From positions 1 through 64,000 of IMG/VR virus record IMGVR_UViG_3300040801_004562: a DNA stretch of 64,000 nucleotides; one strand, written 5' to 3'. A program made the position numbers and the translations under genes. Each line of letters opens with the position of its first letter. Within the stretch, counting starts at the first letter, position 1. Below are positions 16,455-24,838 of this stretch, piece after piece. The notes beneath the pieces are model-generated. The model was not told the DNA's origin. It was given only the letters and a program-made list of their open reading frames with translations, and ran no database searches. This DNA is from a virus.

Positions 16455-17070
16455 TCGGGTGCTTGTTGTCGGGGCTCATGTAGACGACGCTGAACTGTTC
16501 GCTGGCGGGACGATTGCCAGATTTGCATCCACAACCCGAATCATGGTCTTTTCGCGACATTGGGGAATACTCCCCTCCCCGGAGGAAGAGTTCCGGCGGA
16601 GCTGCGAGGTCCTTGGGGTGGAATACGGCCACTGTATCAGCCGGGACCTGCCAGCCTGCCAGCCTGCCGGGGCCTCATTTCACGCAAACCGGCATGGAAT
16701 CTATAGAGAGCTTGAATCATTAAGAAATTCGTACAAGCCCACCCTTGTTATCACCCATCAGTCGACGGATACGAACCAGGACCACCGCCAAGTCCACGAA
16801 GAGGTCCTGCGGGTATTCCGAAAAACGTCCATTCTCTGTGGAACGTTCCTGCTGAATGATCTCCCCTCTGCCGACCGCCGTTTTTTTGTCGCGGTGGACA
16901 GCCTCCATCTGCAGAAGAAGATTGACGCCCTATCCTGCTATGAATCCCAGATCCGCGAGCATCGGACGTACTTTGATCCTGCACTTATCACCTGCGAGGC
17001 GCGGGTTTATGGTGAGATGGTAGGTGAGAAGTACGCAGAGGCATTCGAAGTTATCCGGCTGCACGTATGA
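16444..17070 (+). CDS. PIG-L/LmbE-family deacetylase
   Basis: 208 residues. AHVDDAELFAGGT at about 11-23 carries the zinc-binding H-x-DD motif and THQSTDTNQDHRQVHEE near 103 the HxxD and downstream histidine ligands of PIG-L/LmbE amidases, which remove N-acetyl groups from GlcNAc-type conjugates. In this cassette it may deacetylate the product of the epimerases before or after transfer. All metal ligands expected for the family seem present, so activity is plausible. Confidence 0.85.
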   Translation: MLFDRVLVVGAHVDDAELFAGGTIARFASTTRIMVFSRHWGILPSPEEEFRRSCEVLGVEYGHCISRDLPACQPAGASFHANRHGIYRELESLRNSYKPTLVITHQSTDTNQDHRQVHEEVLRVFRKTSILCGTFLLNDLPSADRRFFVAVDSLHLQKKIDALSCYESQIREHRTYFDPALITCEARVYGEMVGEKYAEAFEVIRLHV

Positions 17071-17079
17071 GGACGCCCC

Positions 17080-18591
17080 ATGGCCTGCAAATTTTTATGT
17101 GATCCAATCTACACGCTCAAGGATACGAGACGGTGCATCGCCCATTATTCAGTTGACGAGTGCGCCCGGCATGTCTTAAACAAGTACCCGGATTCTTTCG
17201 TGTATTACATCCGACCGGCGGAGCCTGGAGACGATCATTTCATTTTCGAGGAGGATCTGGCCGCAGACTTTCCCGGACGGGTCAAGTACTGGAACGGCTT
17301 CCATATCCCCCACAACCGAGTTTTTCAGTTCATTTGGAGGCATGAGTGGTTTTCCGATCTGATTGCCGGTACAGGCTACGCATGGGACTGGGACGTTTTG
17401 CTGACCATGCGCGGGCCTGTCATGCAACACGTGAAGTGGCTGAACTGGGGAGGGACCCATCAGGCCAAGAAGATCCTGATCCAGGACCATTTCCCGATTC
17501 TTGACTTCAAGGTTGCCGCCAAGTTCTATTTCAGAGGGGACAAGATGACCCAGCTTACCACGCTTGGATCCTACGCCTGCGCGGACAAGGTTGTGGTTGG
17601 TGCGGACTACGAGGCCAAGCGCATTATGAAGACAGCCCGCCAGTATCTCTCCCCCTCAATTTGCAAACGTTTGCAAAACAAGTTGGAATCCGGTTTTGTG
17701 ATCCCACGTGGACTCGACCTGGAGTATCCGTTCAAGAAGACAGCACCGAAGAAAGGGCGTCCCATTGTCGGTATCTTTACCCAGCGGATCGGGCTGGCCG
17801 GGAGACACCCGTTTGCCGCCCTCGACGCCTTCTTCTACAGCTTCGTTCAGCGGGACTCTGAGAGGGTCAAGTTCCATATCTCCACCAACTCTATGACGTC
17901 GTTTTCTGACGATGCCCTGAACAAATACTCGTTTGTGGAGTTCTACCAGTCAGATCGGTCTCAGTTCTACGAGAAACTCCGTCAATCCGACTTCTGCATC
18001 AGCTTCAGCACGACCGAGGGAATGCCAACGTCCATCCTGGAGGCGGTCTGTTGGGGCTGCATCCCGGTGCTGGTCAGGTATGACTGGTCGGTGGATATGG
18101 TCGGAGAGGATTACCCGCTTCTTTTCCGATCGCAGACGGAGGCTGTTGCCATGGTAGGGAAGATCCTGGACAACCCGGCTGAGATGTTTGCCCGCTACCA
18201 GGAGTGGTATCGTTCTTATTTCCTCCCTTACCTTGACCGCTGTGGGAGCCTTCTGCGAGCCTGTGAGGAGATGGTGGAGCGAAACGCCGTTGAAGTTGAC
18301 GAGTTTGCTTCAAAACGCCAGGACAACCCGCTTTATGGGGAGATCCAGAAGTATGTGGAAAGAAAGAAGATCCGTCGGGTTGTCCTGTATGACCTCCTTA
18401 AAAAGCTGAAGGAGGAGGGGATTATCCGTGTTGATCCTGATATTATGGGAGTTGGGAAGCGACCGCAGCGGGCGATGGGGCGGGCGGTTCCTGCCCGGCT
18501 GCCGAACTATTATACCATCCTGCATACCCTGCTGAAGAAGACCGGGTGGCAGAGAGGACTTGAGGTTGGCGAAATTGTTACCGATCTTTAA
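17080..18591 (+). CDS. Glycosyltransferase, GT-B fold (GT4-like)
   Basis: 503 residues. The second half has the sugar-nucleotide-binding lobe: IVGIFTQRIGLAGRHPFAAL near 227, FVEFYQSDRSQFYEKLRQSDFCISFSTTEGMPTSILEA near 285-322 with the EGMP...E signature of GT4-type retaining transferases. The N-terminal half (residues 1-200) would bind the acceptor. About 100 C-terminal residues are basic and unusual for the family, perhaps DNA- or protein-binding. It closes the sugar cassette and is the enzyme that would attach the sugar. It carries an exact palindrome at 17660. Confidence 0.8.
   Translation: MACKFLCDPIYTLKDTRRCIAHYSVDECARHVLNKYPDSFVYYIRPAEPGDDHFIFEEDLAADFPGRVKYWNGFHIPHNRVFQFIWRHEWFSDLIAGTGYAWDWDVLLTMRGPVMQHVKWLNWGGTHQAKKILIQDHFPILDFKVAAKFYFRGDKMTQLTTLGSYACADKVVVGADYEAKRIMKTARQYLSPSICKRLQNKLESGFVIPRGLDLEYPFKKTAPKKGRPIVGIFTQRIGLAGRHPFAALDAFFYSFVQRDSERVKFHISTNSMTSFSDDALNKYSFVEFYQSDRSQFYEKLRQSDFCISFSTTEGMPTSILEAVCWGCIPVLVRYDWSVDMVGEDYPLLFRSQTEAVAMVGKILDNPAEMFARYQEWYRSYFLPYLDRCGSLLRACEEMVERNAVEVDEFASKRQDNPLYGEIQKYVERKKIRRVVLYDLLKKLKEEGIIRVDPDIMGVGKRPQRAMGRAVPARLPNYYTILHTLLKKTGWQRGLEVGEIVTDL
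17660..17677. promoter_or_regulatory. 18-bp palindrome site 7 (exact, inside glycosyltransferase gene)
   Basis: TTTGCAAACGTTTGCAAA, translated as part of SICKRLQNK. Confidence 0.85.
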
Positions 18592-18607
18592 AGGAGGGGA
18601 GAACTGA

Positions 18608-19513
18608 ATGGCTACCAAGTATCCGACTTTCATGGAAGAGGCCGAGATCGCAGCACTGCTTGAGGGGAAACTTGACCTTGAGCACGGGGACGTTATCGAT
18701 GTTTCAATGAAGCTTGTCATGCCAAACGAGTGGAACCCGAACGAGATGTCGCTCGACGAGTTCAACATGCTGTCTGACAACATACACGAAGTTGGGTTCC
18801 TCGACCCGGTGCTGGTAGTCCCGGTATTCCAGGACGATCGATATCGCTTCCGCGTCGTAGACGGCGAACACCGGTACGAGGCCCAGAGGCTTCGGGATGC
18901 CGTGGTCCTGAGAGCGGTGTACACCTCTCCTGACCGGTTTGACGAAAACACCCAAAAGTTCCAGACTGTCCGTATGAACAAGATCCGGGGGAAGATGAAC
19001 CAGAAAAAGTTCTCGAATCTGGTCTCCGATCTCATGCAAAGCGGTGCCTACACCTACGACCAGTTGGCTCATAACTTTGGCTTCGTTGACGAGGATGAGT
19101 TTGAACACCTGATTGAACGGACTCGGGAATCGCTGCCGACGGAGGATATGAAGAAGGAGTTCGATAAGGCGAAGGACGACATCAAGACCGTGGATGACCT
19201 AAGCCTCGTCCTGAACCGCCTGTTCACTCGTTACGGTGATTCGCTGCCGTATCATTTCATGGTCCTGGACTTCGGAGGAAAGGACCACCTATGGGTCCGA
19301 ATGAAGCATTCGTCTTACCGGCAGGTCGTTGCCCAGGCCCGAAACGCGATGGAGGCTGGTGTAACGTTCGATTCGGTGCTTGCAACTGTCCTGTCGGTGA
19401 TGAATATGCCGAAGTTTGTTGACAAGTGGCGGGATCGCCTTGACGCTCCTGACCCAAAACAAGATGAAACCAGCATCGACGACCTGATCGAGTCTGATGA
19501 GGACGCCGCCTGA
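18608..19513 (+). CDS. ParB-like nuclease-domain protein
   Basis: 301 residues with AAAGGAGGGG upstream. Residues 35-105 match the ParB/Srx N-terminal fold: a PNEWNPNEMS entry, EVGFLDPVLVVP, YRFRVVDGEHRYEAQRLR with the GEHR box that in ParB binds CTP or in nucleases supports catalysis. Residues 118-175 are helical (NQKKFSNLVSDLMQSGAYTYDQLAHNFGF), possibly a helix-turn-helix. The C-terminus is acidic (DETSIDDLIESDEDAA), like the SSB tail. Exactly one base after its stop lies a perfect copy of the dispersed palindrome. It precedes the terminase genes, so a role in packaging or DNA partition are both possible. Confidence 0.8.
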   Translation: MATKYPTFMEEAEIAALLEGKLDLEHGDVIDVSMKLVMPNEWNPNEMSLDEFNMLSDNIHEVGFLDPVLVVPVFQDDRYRFRVVDGEHRYEAQRLRDAVVLRAVYTSPDRFDENTQKFQTVRMNKIRGKMNQKKFSNLVSDLMQSGAYTYDQLAHNFGFVDEDEFEHLIERTRESLPTEDMKKEFDKAKDDIKTVDDLSLVLNRLFTRYGDSLPYHFMVLDFGGKDHLWVRMKHSSYRQVVAQARNAMEAGVTFDSVLATVLSVMNMPKFVDKWRDRLDAPDPKQDETSIDDLIESDEDAA

Positions 19514-19514
19514 T

Positions 19515-19532
19515 TTTGCAAACGTTTGCAAA
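19515..19532. promoter_or_regulatory. 18-bp palindrome site 8 (exact, next to parB-like gene)
   Basis: TTTGCAAACGTTTGCAAA lies between the parB-like stop and the next ribosome site (AAGGAAAG), overlapping the leader of the putative small terminase gene. Confidence 0.88.
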
Positions 19533-19544
19533 AAAGGAAAGCCG

Positions 19545-20321
19545 ATGGAAGTGAATAGGGAATTCCCTCCTGATCTGAAGGGAAAGGTTGAGCTGACCGG
19601 GCAGTCGCTTATCGATAAGATGCGGGAGGCTGTAGCCCCGCCCGGTAAGAAAGGAACGTGGCTGCGGAAGCTGAACAATCACCAACTCGCCGAGGTTTAC
19701 CACCGGCTGAAACTCGGCCAACCGGCGTACAAGATCGCGCAGATAGCCCAGGTAGAGTGGGGATACCACAAGAAGTCCGCTATCAAATCCCTTGCCCGGG
19801 CTGTCCGTAAATTCAAAGAGGACATGCTCGGTGACCTCACCCTTGAAAAGACGAGTCCGTTCCCAAGTAGGGCAGAGGAGGGAAAGAAGCTCTCGAAACG
19901 TGCCCAGAATATAGTCAAGATGCTCGATTCGATGGGGAGGTACCGCTGGGCGATTGAGTGCCAGACTGAACGTGTTGCCATCCTGCGGGAACGAGAGAAG
20001 AATGCCATCCCCTTCAAGGCGACGGAGGATGCAATCCGGACACTCTCCGACATGCTTGACCGGTACACCCATCTGGAGATCAAACTCGGTACGCTCGACA
20101 GCAAGCCGTCAGAGATCAACCTGAATATCAAAGGAAGGTTTGACGGCCTGCTGCAGCACACGGTGCAGCCCGGCACTGCGGTTGTGGAGGCCACGGATAA
20201 GTGGCTCTCGCTTTGCGAGAAGAACGCCCTTACGCTGAAGCTCGGTGAGGATGGTGCCTACCGGCTTGAGGCCCCGGAGGAAGAGTTTGATGCTTGCTCA
20301 CCAAAAAGTCCTCCCGATTGA
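19545..20321 (+). CDS. Putative terminase small subunit
   Basis: 258 residues. It lies directly before, and overlaps by 32 bases, the large terminase gene. Residues 45-85 (LNNHQLAEVYHRLKLGQPAYKIAQIAQVEWGYHKKSAIKSLARAVRKF) read as a helix-turn-helix DNA-binding region, followed by a long helical segment (REREKNAIPFKATEDAIRTLSDMLDRYTHLEIKLG) suited to oligomerisation. Both agree with small terminases, which recognise the packaging site. The assignment is by position and architecture, not by strong sequence identity. Confidence 0.55.
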   Translation: MEVNREFPPDLKGKVELTGQSLIDKMREAVAPPGKKGTWLRKLNNHQLAEVYHRLKLGQPAYKIAQIAQVEWGYHKKSAIKSLARAVRKFKEDMLGDLTLEKTSPFPSRAEEGKKLSKRAQNIVKMLDSMGRYRWAIECQTERVAILREREKNAIPFKATEDAIRTLSDMLDRYTHLEIKLGTLDSKPSEINLNIKGRFDGLLQHTVQPGTAVVEATDKWLSLCEKNALTLKLGEDGAYRLEAPEEEFDACSPKSPPD

Positions 20322-22332
20322 TGCTGCGGTGGCACTTGCGATGGAGGTTGGGCAGAGCATGGATGCCCGCCTCACCCCGCAAGAGTCCCAGATGATTCAG
20401 CTCATTGCCCAGAGCTGCAAGACTCTCGACGTCGACGGGACGCCCTTTGTCTACCTTGAGGAGCTGCGCGGTTTTGTAACCAACCTCCAGAAGGCGATCG
20501 TTGAGAAGGACAGCAGCTTCCTGATGCAACGTCGTGGCCTGCGAGTGGATCGCGTGGTGGACGTTCAGGAATTCGTCGAGTCCAGAGAGTTCATGGGACA
20601 GGCCGGATACATCCGGCCCAAGGTCCTGGAAGGTTTGATCGAGCTTTTCGGGAACGAGCGCTACATCGAATGCGTCTTGTCCGGCTCGATCGGGTGGGGT
20701 AAGACGTACTTCGGGTATATGGCAATCGGATATATGATTTATCTGCTATCCTGCTACCACAACCCGCAGGCTGAGTTCGACCTCGCCCCCGGAACGACGA
20801 TTGTCTTTATCCAGCAGTCGAAGACCTACCAGCTCGCCAAAAAGGTCGTATTCGAGCAATTCAGCGAGCTTTTGCGACAGAGCCCGTATTTCAAGAACTC
20901 ATTCCCCTATGATCCTGGGGTGAAGTCCGAGCTGCGGTTCCCAAAGAACATCCTGGTCCTGCCTGTCGGCGGTTCCGATACTGCCGCCCTCGGCATGAAC
21001 GTCTTTGGGGGGATCATCGATGAAATGAACTTCATGCAGCGCACGCGGGACAGTGTGAACGTACAGCACACGAACGAGGAGGAATACGATCAGGCAGAGA
21101 GGCTCTACACGACGATCCGACGTCGTATGACCTCCCGCTTCATGCAACGTGGAAGACTCCCCGGAAAGCTGCTGCTTGTGTCCTCTGTGAACTACCCGGA
21201 CGACTTTACCAGCAGGAAGATGGAGGAGGCCCGAACAGACCCCACCATTCTTGCCATCACCCATAGCCAGTGGGCGGTTCTGCCTGCTGACCGCTTCTGC
21301 GGAGACACGTTCCTCGTAGAAGTCGGCAACGAGTTCAAACAGAGTCGTATCTTACGGTCCATAGAGGAGGCAGTGGACGTCAGCGACGTACTGAACGTCC
21401 CGGTCGAGTACCGTACGGAGTTCGAACGCGATCTGGAATCCGCCCTTCGCGATCTGGCTGGGGTGACCAGTGGGACCCGAAACCCCTTCATTCCCTACCG
21501 GCAGGAGATTATCCAGGCTGCGGAGGAATTCGGCAAGGCCACGGATGGTCGGCAGCTGTTCAGAATGCCTGAGATCAACATTAACGAGATAGCAGACGCC
21601 AGTGCGCCGGATTGGAGCCGTATCGTGGACGTCAGCTATATTGATGAGTGCCTGCTTGACCGGTCCCAGCCCTTTGCTGTTCACCTTGACGTTGCTCTGT
21701 CCGAGGACTGCTGCGGGTTGGCGGTGGGCCACATAGCGGGGTACAAGATGCTGCCCAGCACGAAGTTTTACAGCGAGCGGCGAAGGGAGTTCGTTGAGAT
21801 CCGTGACATACGCGCCCCAATTTACCAAATAGATGGTGTGCTGCGCGTAGTGCCGCCGCGTGGAGGAGGTGAGATCGACCTGCAGCTTTTGCGGGACCTC
21901 GTATTGTGGCTTCGAGGCGAGCTGTTTATCAAGTGGGGGACGTGCGACAGTTACCAATCTGCCATGATGATTCAGGCGTTTAGAAAAGCGCGGGTGAGAT
22001 CCGGTGTCCTGTCTGTTGATCAGTCCATAGCACCGTACACGGAGCTGAAACTGGCCACGAAAGATGGTAGGCTGCTGATCCCATACCACGAGATGTTGAT
22101 GAAAGAGATGCGCGAGGTCGAGAAATGCCCGGATAAAGACAAGGTTGACCACCCACCCGGCGGGAGCAAGGACTGTGCTGACGCAGTTGCCGGTGTTGTC
22201 TTCATGCTGCAGACCAAGGAGGCCAGCTACGGCCGACCCGTGGCATCGAGGAGGACCGTCGACGGCCAGTCGGTGGCCAGAGGCGGCGGGAGAGTCCGTA
22301 AAGTGAGGATGGGGAATTCCAGACGACGGTAG
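20290..22332 (+). CDS. Terminase large subunit
   Basis: 680 residues. The ATPase has Walker A SGSIGWGKT near 131 and Walker B FGGIIDEMN near 240 with the catalytic glutamate. The C-terminal RNase H-like nuclease is marked by AVHLDVALSEDCCG near 464 (first Asp), TCDSYQSAMM near 551 and SKDCADAVAG near 625 (last acidic residues). It powers DNA packaging through the portal and cuts the concatemer. The start is set by GGAGGAAGA before ATG 20290. The C-terminus is arginine-rich. No portal gene follows, which is unusual. Confidence 0.92.
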   Translation: MLAHQKVLPIDAAVALAMEVGQSMDARLTPQESQMIQLIAQSCKTLDVDGTPFVYLEELRGFVTNLQKAIVEKDSSFLMQRRGLRVDRVVDVQEFVESREFMGQAGYIRPKVLEGLIELFGNERYIECVLSGSIGWGKTYFGYMAIGYMIYLLSCYHNPQAEFDLAPGTTIVFIQQSKTYQLAKKVVFEQFSELLRQSPYFKNSFPYDPGVKSELRFPKNILVLPVGGSDTAALGMNVFGGIIDEMNFMQRTRDSVNVQHTNEEEYDQAERLYTTIRRRMTSRFMQRGRLPGKLLLVSSVNYPDDFTSRKMEEARTDPTILAITHSQWAVLPADRFCGDTFLVEVGNEFKQSRILRSIEEAVDVSDVLNVPVEYRTEFERDLESALRDLAGVTSGTRNPFIPYRQEIIQAAEEFGKATDGRQLFRMPEININEIADASAPDWSRIVDVSYIDECLLDRSQPFAVHLDVALSEDCCGLAVGHIAGYKMLPSTKFYSERRREFVEIRDIRAPIYQIDGVLRVVPPRGGGEIDLQLLRDLVLWLRGELFIKWGTCDSYQSAMMIQAFRKARVRSGVLSVDQSIAPYTELKLATKDGRLLIPYHEMLMKEMREVEKCPDKDKVDHPPGGSKDCADAVAGVVFMLQTKEASYGRPVASRRTVDGQSVARGGGRVRKVRMGNSRRR

Positions 22333-22362
22333 AGAGCCGTAACGAAGACGAAAGGAGGAGGC

Positions 22363-22674
22363 ATGATACGAGACGACGTGAGACCCCCGAAGATCATCCA
22401 CAGCAAGGCGCCGATGTACCGGAGGAAATTCGGTGCCATTATGAACACCTTCAAGACCCGGGTGATGGCTGGGGCGGACCAATTTCTGGGGCCGCAAGCC
22501 TTTGAACCCACAACAGACAACCTGCTGAACTATCGGACCCAGCTCGTGAAGACGATCAAGGCGGGAATGCTGGAGAAAAAGGACATGGAGGTGGAGATCG
22601 CCACGCTGGCGGCCATAGTCTGGTTCCTTCGCCTGTCGGCAGATGAGCGGTCGTCCATCACTGGCCTATGGTAG
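22363..22674 (+). CDS. Small protein downstream of terminase, unknown
   Basis: 103 residues with AAAGGAGG ahead of its ATG. The N-terminus is basic (PPKIIHSKAPMYRRKFG), and the C-terminal half is helical with a hydrophobic stretch (IATLAAIVWFLRL). It may belong with packaging because of its place, but no family was recognised. The repeat-rich non-coding region begins straight after its stop. Confidence 0.7.
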   Translation: MIRDDVRPPKIIHSKAPMYRRKFGAIMNTFKTRVMAGADQFLGPQAFEPTTDNLLNYRTQLVKTIKAGMLEKKDMEVEIATLAAIVWFLRLSADERSSITGLW

Positions 22675-22728
22675 GCCGGGAGGAGGCCAGACGGAGGACA
22701 GCGGTAGGCCAGTAGGAGGCCCGACGTT

Positions 22729-22746
22729 TTTGCAAACGTTTGCAAA
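22729..22746. promoter_or_regulatory. 18-bp palindrome site 9 (exact)
   Basis: TTTGCAAACGTTTGCAAA near the start of the repeat-rich non-coding region. Confidence 0.88.
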
Positions 22747-23438
22747 ATGACCGCAGCGCTCAACCCTACCCCCCACCCCTACGGCGGGGGAACTGATCAC
22801 AACGTACCGGGGAGGCGTAATCCCTCCCCCTGCCACCAATCGGGGGGCGAACCCATAAGTTCCCCCCACAACCAAGCACCCCTACCCTATACGACCCGGC
22901 GGGGAAACCATGACGCATCCCACCCCAAACAGTCCCCCTCATAGGGAGGCTTCCCACGCTCCTGAAACGCCCCCACCGGGAGGTCTTGTTCAATGATTCC
23001 AGGTACTTAAGTATATCGCCCCCTCGCCACCGCCCCACCCCGTGAGGCCAACGGCGGGGGAATAGGTAGATCCCCCCACGCTACCCCCCACCCTGCGGGG
23101 AATGGGACCCCAGGTGTAGGAACCTGACTGATGACCCGACCCCAAGACTATGGTGTGCCATCCATAAGACCCAACGAACGGCGGGGGAGGTAAGCAGGAG
23201 GCCCAATAGAGGTATAAGAAGCGGCCCGAAGACGTATCCTGTCCATCCTGCCCATGCCCAGGAAGGAGGGCGGGGGGAGTGAGCGCTGAAACCCTTCTCC
23301 TGCCTACCCGTAAGGAGGGCGGGGGAGTGAGTAAGGACCAGCAGAGAAGGAGACCGTAGCGTCCGAACCAGAGCGTAAGCAGCAGAGAGGCACCGGAGCT
23401 TCCGAGGTACCATAGAGCGTCACCGTAGCTTCCGGTTC

Positions 23439-23493
23439 ACCGTAGAGTTACCATAGAGTTACCAGAGAGGAACCGTAGAGTCACCATAGCTTC
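23439..23493. repeat. Five 11-bp tandem repeats (ACCRTAGAGTY)
   Basis: Units at 23439, 23450, 23461, 23472 and 23483 share ACC-R-TAG-AG-T with small changes; looser copies lie at 23353, 23409 and 23422. An 11-base period puts each unit on the same helix face, as in iterons or operator arrays. Confidence 0.7.
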
Positions 23494-23759
23494 CGAACCA
23501 CCGGCGACCGAGATCAGGCTCGCCCAGAGCGCCCAAGTGGAACAGATGCCCACGTGCCCGCTGCCTTCCTTGTCGATATGCCCGGAATCGACGCCGCGCG
23601 CCCGCGTATTCGTGCGAAACAGAAGGCCCGCGACACGAAGACAACCCTAAAATCTGGACCCGGCGAGGTGGCCGGTGCCGCTTTTACAACCTGAAAAATC
23701 GGGCGGGGTGGTGGTAGTTGACGAAAAATGTGACCTTTTGAGTGGGGAGGCGTTATTTC

Positions 23760-23788
23760 TTGACAAAATGCGTTACCTTTGATAATGT
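23760..23788 (+). promoter_or_regulatory. Sigma-70-like promoter, ACCTTTG-spacer family (copy 4)
   Basis: TTGACA (23760-23765), spacer ending GTTACCTTTGA, TAATGT (23783-23788). A decayed look-alike (TTGACG with ACCTTTTGA but no -10) lies at 23718. It drives the gene cluster from 23810. Confidence 0.8.
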
Positions 23789-23809
23789 GGGGGATGATGG
23801 GGAGGAGCG

Positions 23810-24256
23810 ATGCGGGGTTTGAGCGGAGCGATGCGGGTATGCCTGCGTGGGCTGGGGAGGGAGGTGAGGAAGGTGTGGATTTGGAGCGATGGGATCGAGG
23901 ATCGGGTGCGGGAGAGGATAGCGGACGGGGTGTGGAAACAGCGGAGCCTGCGGTCGATGGAGCTTGTGCTGTATGCCCGGATGGGCGGGGCTGAGGTGGG
24001 CGGGGAGTATGATCCTTTGATGCGGCGGTATGAGCTGCGGTGCAAGCGCTGTGGTGGGCTGGTGGCCTGGATTGATGCGGATCTGGCTGAAGAGGCGGGG
24101 ATGGAGATTGAGCTGGAGGCTGCGAAGCATGCGTGCGGGGAGCAGGGTGGTGCGGTTGGTGAGGTGGAGAGGGTGAGGTTTTGCAAACGTTTGCAAAAAC
24201 GGACGCGGGTGATCCGGATGGGGAAGGGAGGGGGTAGGGGTGACGAGAGCGATTAG
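23810..24256 (+). CDS. Small basic zinc-ribbon protein, unknown
   Basis: 148 residues; start ATG with GGGGAGG upstream. A zinc ribbon is likely formed by CKRCG near residue 73 and HACG near 102. The rest is arginine-rich and the 3' end contains an exact palindrome (24180-24197) translated as RFCKRLQK. The gene has a strong bias for G over C on the coding strand, which starts here and continues to about 28.6 kb, unlike the flanking modules. It overlaps the next gene by 17 bases. Confidence 0.7.
   Translation: MRGLSGAMRVCLRGLGREVRKVWIWSDGIEDRVRERIADGVWKQRSLRSMELVLYARMGGAEVGGEYDPLMRRYELRCKRCGGLVAWIDADLAEEAGMEIELEAAKHACGEQGGAVGEVERVRFCKRLQKRTRVIRMGKGGGRGDESD
24180..24197. promoter_or_regulatory. 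18-bp palindrome site 10 (exact, inside gene)
   Basis: TTTGCAAACGTTTGCAAA near the 3' end of the zinc-ribbon gene. Confidence 0.85.
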
Positions 24257-24605
24257 GTTCAATGTGGAGGAGGAGCAACGGCCGAGGGTGAAGCGGGTGC
24301 TGCTGAATAAAATTGTCGGGTACTCGCCGGAGATGGGGGTGATGGTGTATGAGGATCCGAGGGATGGCTGCCGGTATGGGGTTTACTTGCGGACGGGGGC
24401 GAAGAAGAGGTTGGATCTGTTCGATGTGAGGGTATGGACGGTGGGGCCGGATGGGCGGCAGCGGGAGGTGGTGACGGAGGTGTGCCAGTTTGTTGATCCG
24501 CCTGAACCGGCACTGTCGCATGCACCAGAGTGTGAATGTATTGATTGTCGGAAGAGGCAAAAGGCGTTGGAATTCGTTGATGACTTTGGACAGCCGGGAG
24601 ACTGA
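24240..24605 (+). CDS. Hypothetical protein with C-terminal CxCxxC motif
   Basis: 121 residues, GTG start at 24240 preceded by GGGAGGGGG. The first 75 residues are beta-rich (VYEDPRDGCRYGVYLRTGAKKRLDLFDVRVWTVG); the end has ECECIDCRK, a probable metal site. It overlaps both neighbours by a few bases, so is co-translated. No family recognised. Confidence 0.7.
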   Translation: MTRAIRFNVEEEQRPRVKRVLLNKIVGYSPEMGVMVYEDPRDGCRYGVYLRTGAKKRLDLFDVRVWTVGPDGRQREVVTEVCQFVDPPEPALSHAPECECIDCRKRQKALEFVDDFGQPGD

Positions 24606-24829
24606 TGATGATTAGAGAGATGAGCGATGGGATGGCGAGGAGTATCCGGATCAGTGTGTACCTGAAGGATGGGAGGAGCTTCCGGCAGAGGAATGTGCCG
24701 CCGAACTTCTTCGGGGACCATGAGCGGGTGGTGTCGTTTTGGGAGGGGGACGTCCTGATGGTGTATCCGATGCGGGATGTGGAGCATGTGGAGTACCACT
24801 TTGAAACTACCACCACGGTGACGGTGTAG
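24605..24829 (+). CDS. Small beta-rich protein ending in a TTTTVTV tail
   Basis: 74 residues. SIRISVYLKDGRSF and VSFWEGDVLMVYPMRDVEHVEYHF read as a small beta barrel. The last residues ETTTTVTV are a member of the threonine-tail set otherwise found on virion proteins at 49.6-59.9 kb, which hints that this product may also be displayed or processed with virions. Function unknown. Confidence 0.68.
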   Translation: MMIREMSDGMARSIRISVYLKDGRSFRQRNVPPNFFGDHERVVSFWEGDVLMVYPMRDVEHVEYHFETTTTVTV

Positions 24830-24838
24830 GGGGGGGGT

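Larger units (their letters stand above)
22675..23760. repeat. Repeat-rich region with no convincing gene: GC stem-loops and 11-bp tandem repeats
   Basis: About 1.1 kb with no convincing gene. From 22765 to 23330 C-runs and G-runs alternate (for example CCCCCC 22769-22774 and GGGGG 22786-22790), making a series of short GC hairpins with a recurring ACGGCGGGGGA word. From 23353 to 23493 ACCRTAG words recur; between 23439 and 23493 five units of exactly 11 bases lie head to tail (ACCRTAGAGTY). An exact palindrome is at 22729. Such structure fits a packaging site next to terminase, an origin with iteron-like sites, or a structured RNA; nothing decides among these. Confidence 0.7.

Noticed and set aside
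21352-22497. Antisense open frame of 381 codons across terminase
   Set aside because: Overlaps the nuclease domain of a clear terminase; low complexity and no start signal.
22747-22944. Proline-rich + strand frame of 65 codons
   Set aside because: Made of the GC stem-loop DNA, lacks a ribosome site, and looks like composition-driven sequence.
22765-23493. CRISPR array
   Set aside because: Repeats are short, irregular or fully tandem and have no unique spacers of even length; no cas genes apart from a Cas4-like phage nuclease.
23718-23746. Extra ACCTTTG-family promoter
   Set aside because: It has TTGACG and an ACCTTTTGA spacer, but the -10 position reads AGTGGG, so it is probably a decayed copy.
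23514-24560. Antisense proline-rich open frame of 348 codons
   Set aside because: It arises from the G-rich coding strand (C-rich complement gives Pro, His, Ser); no motif or start signal.
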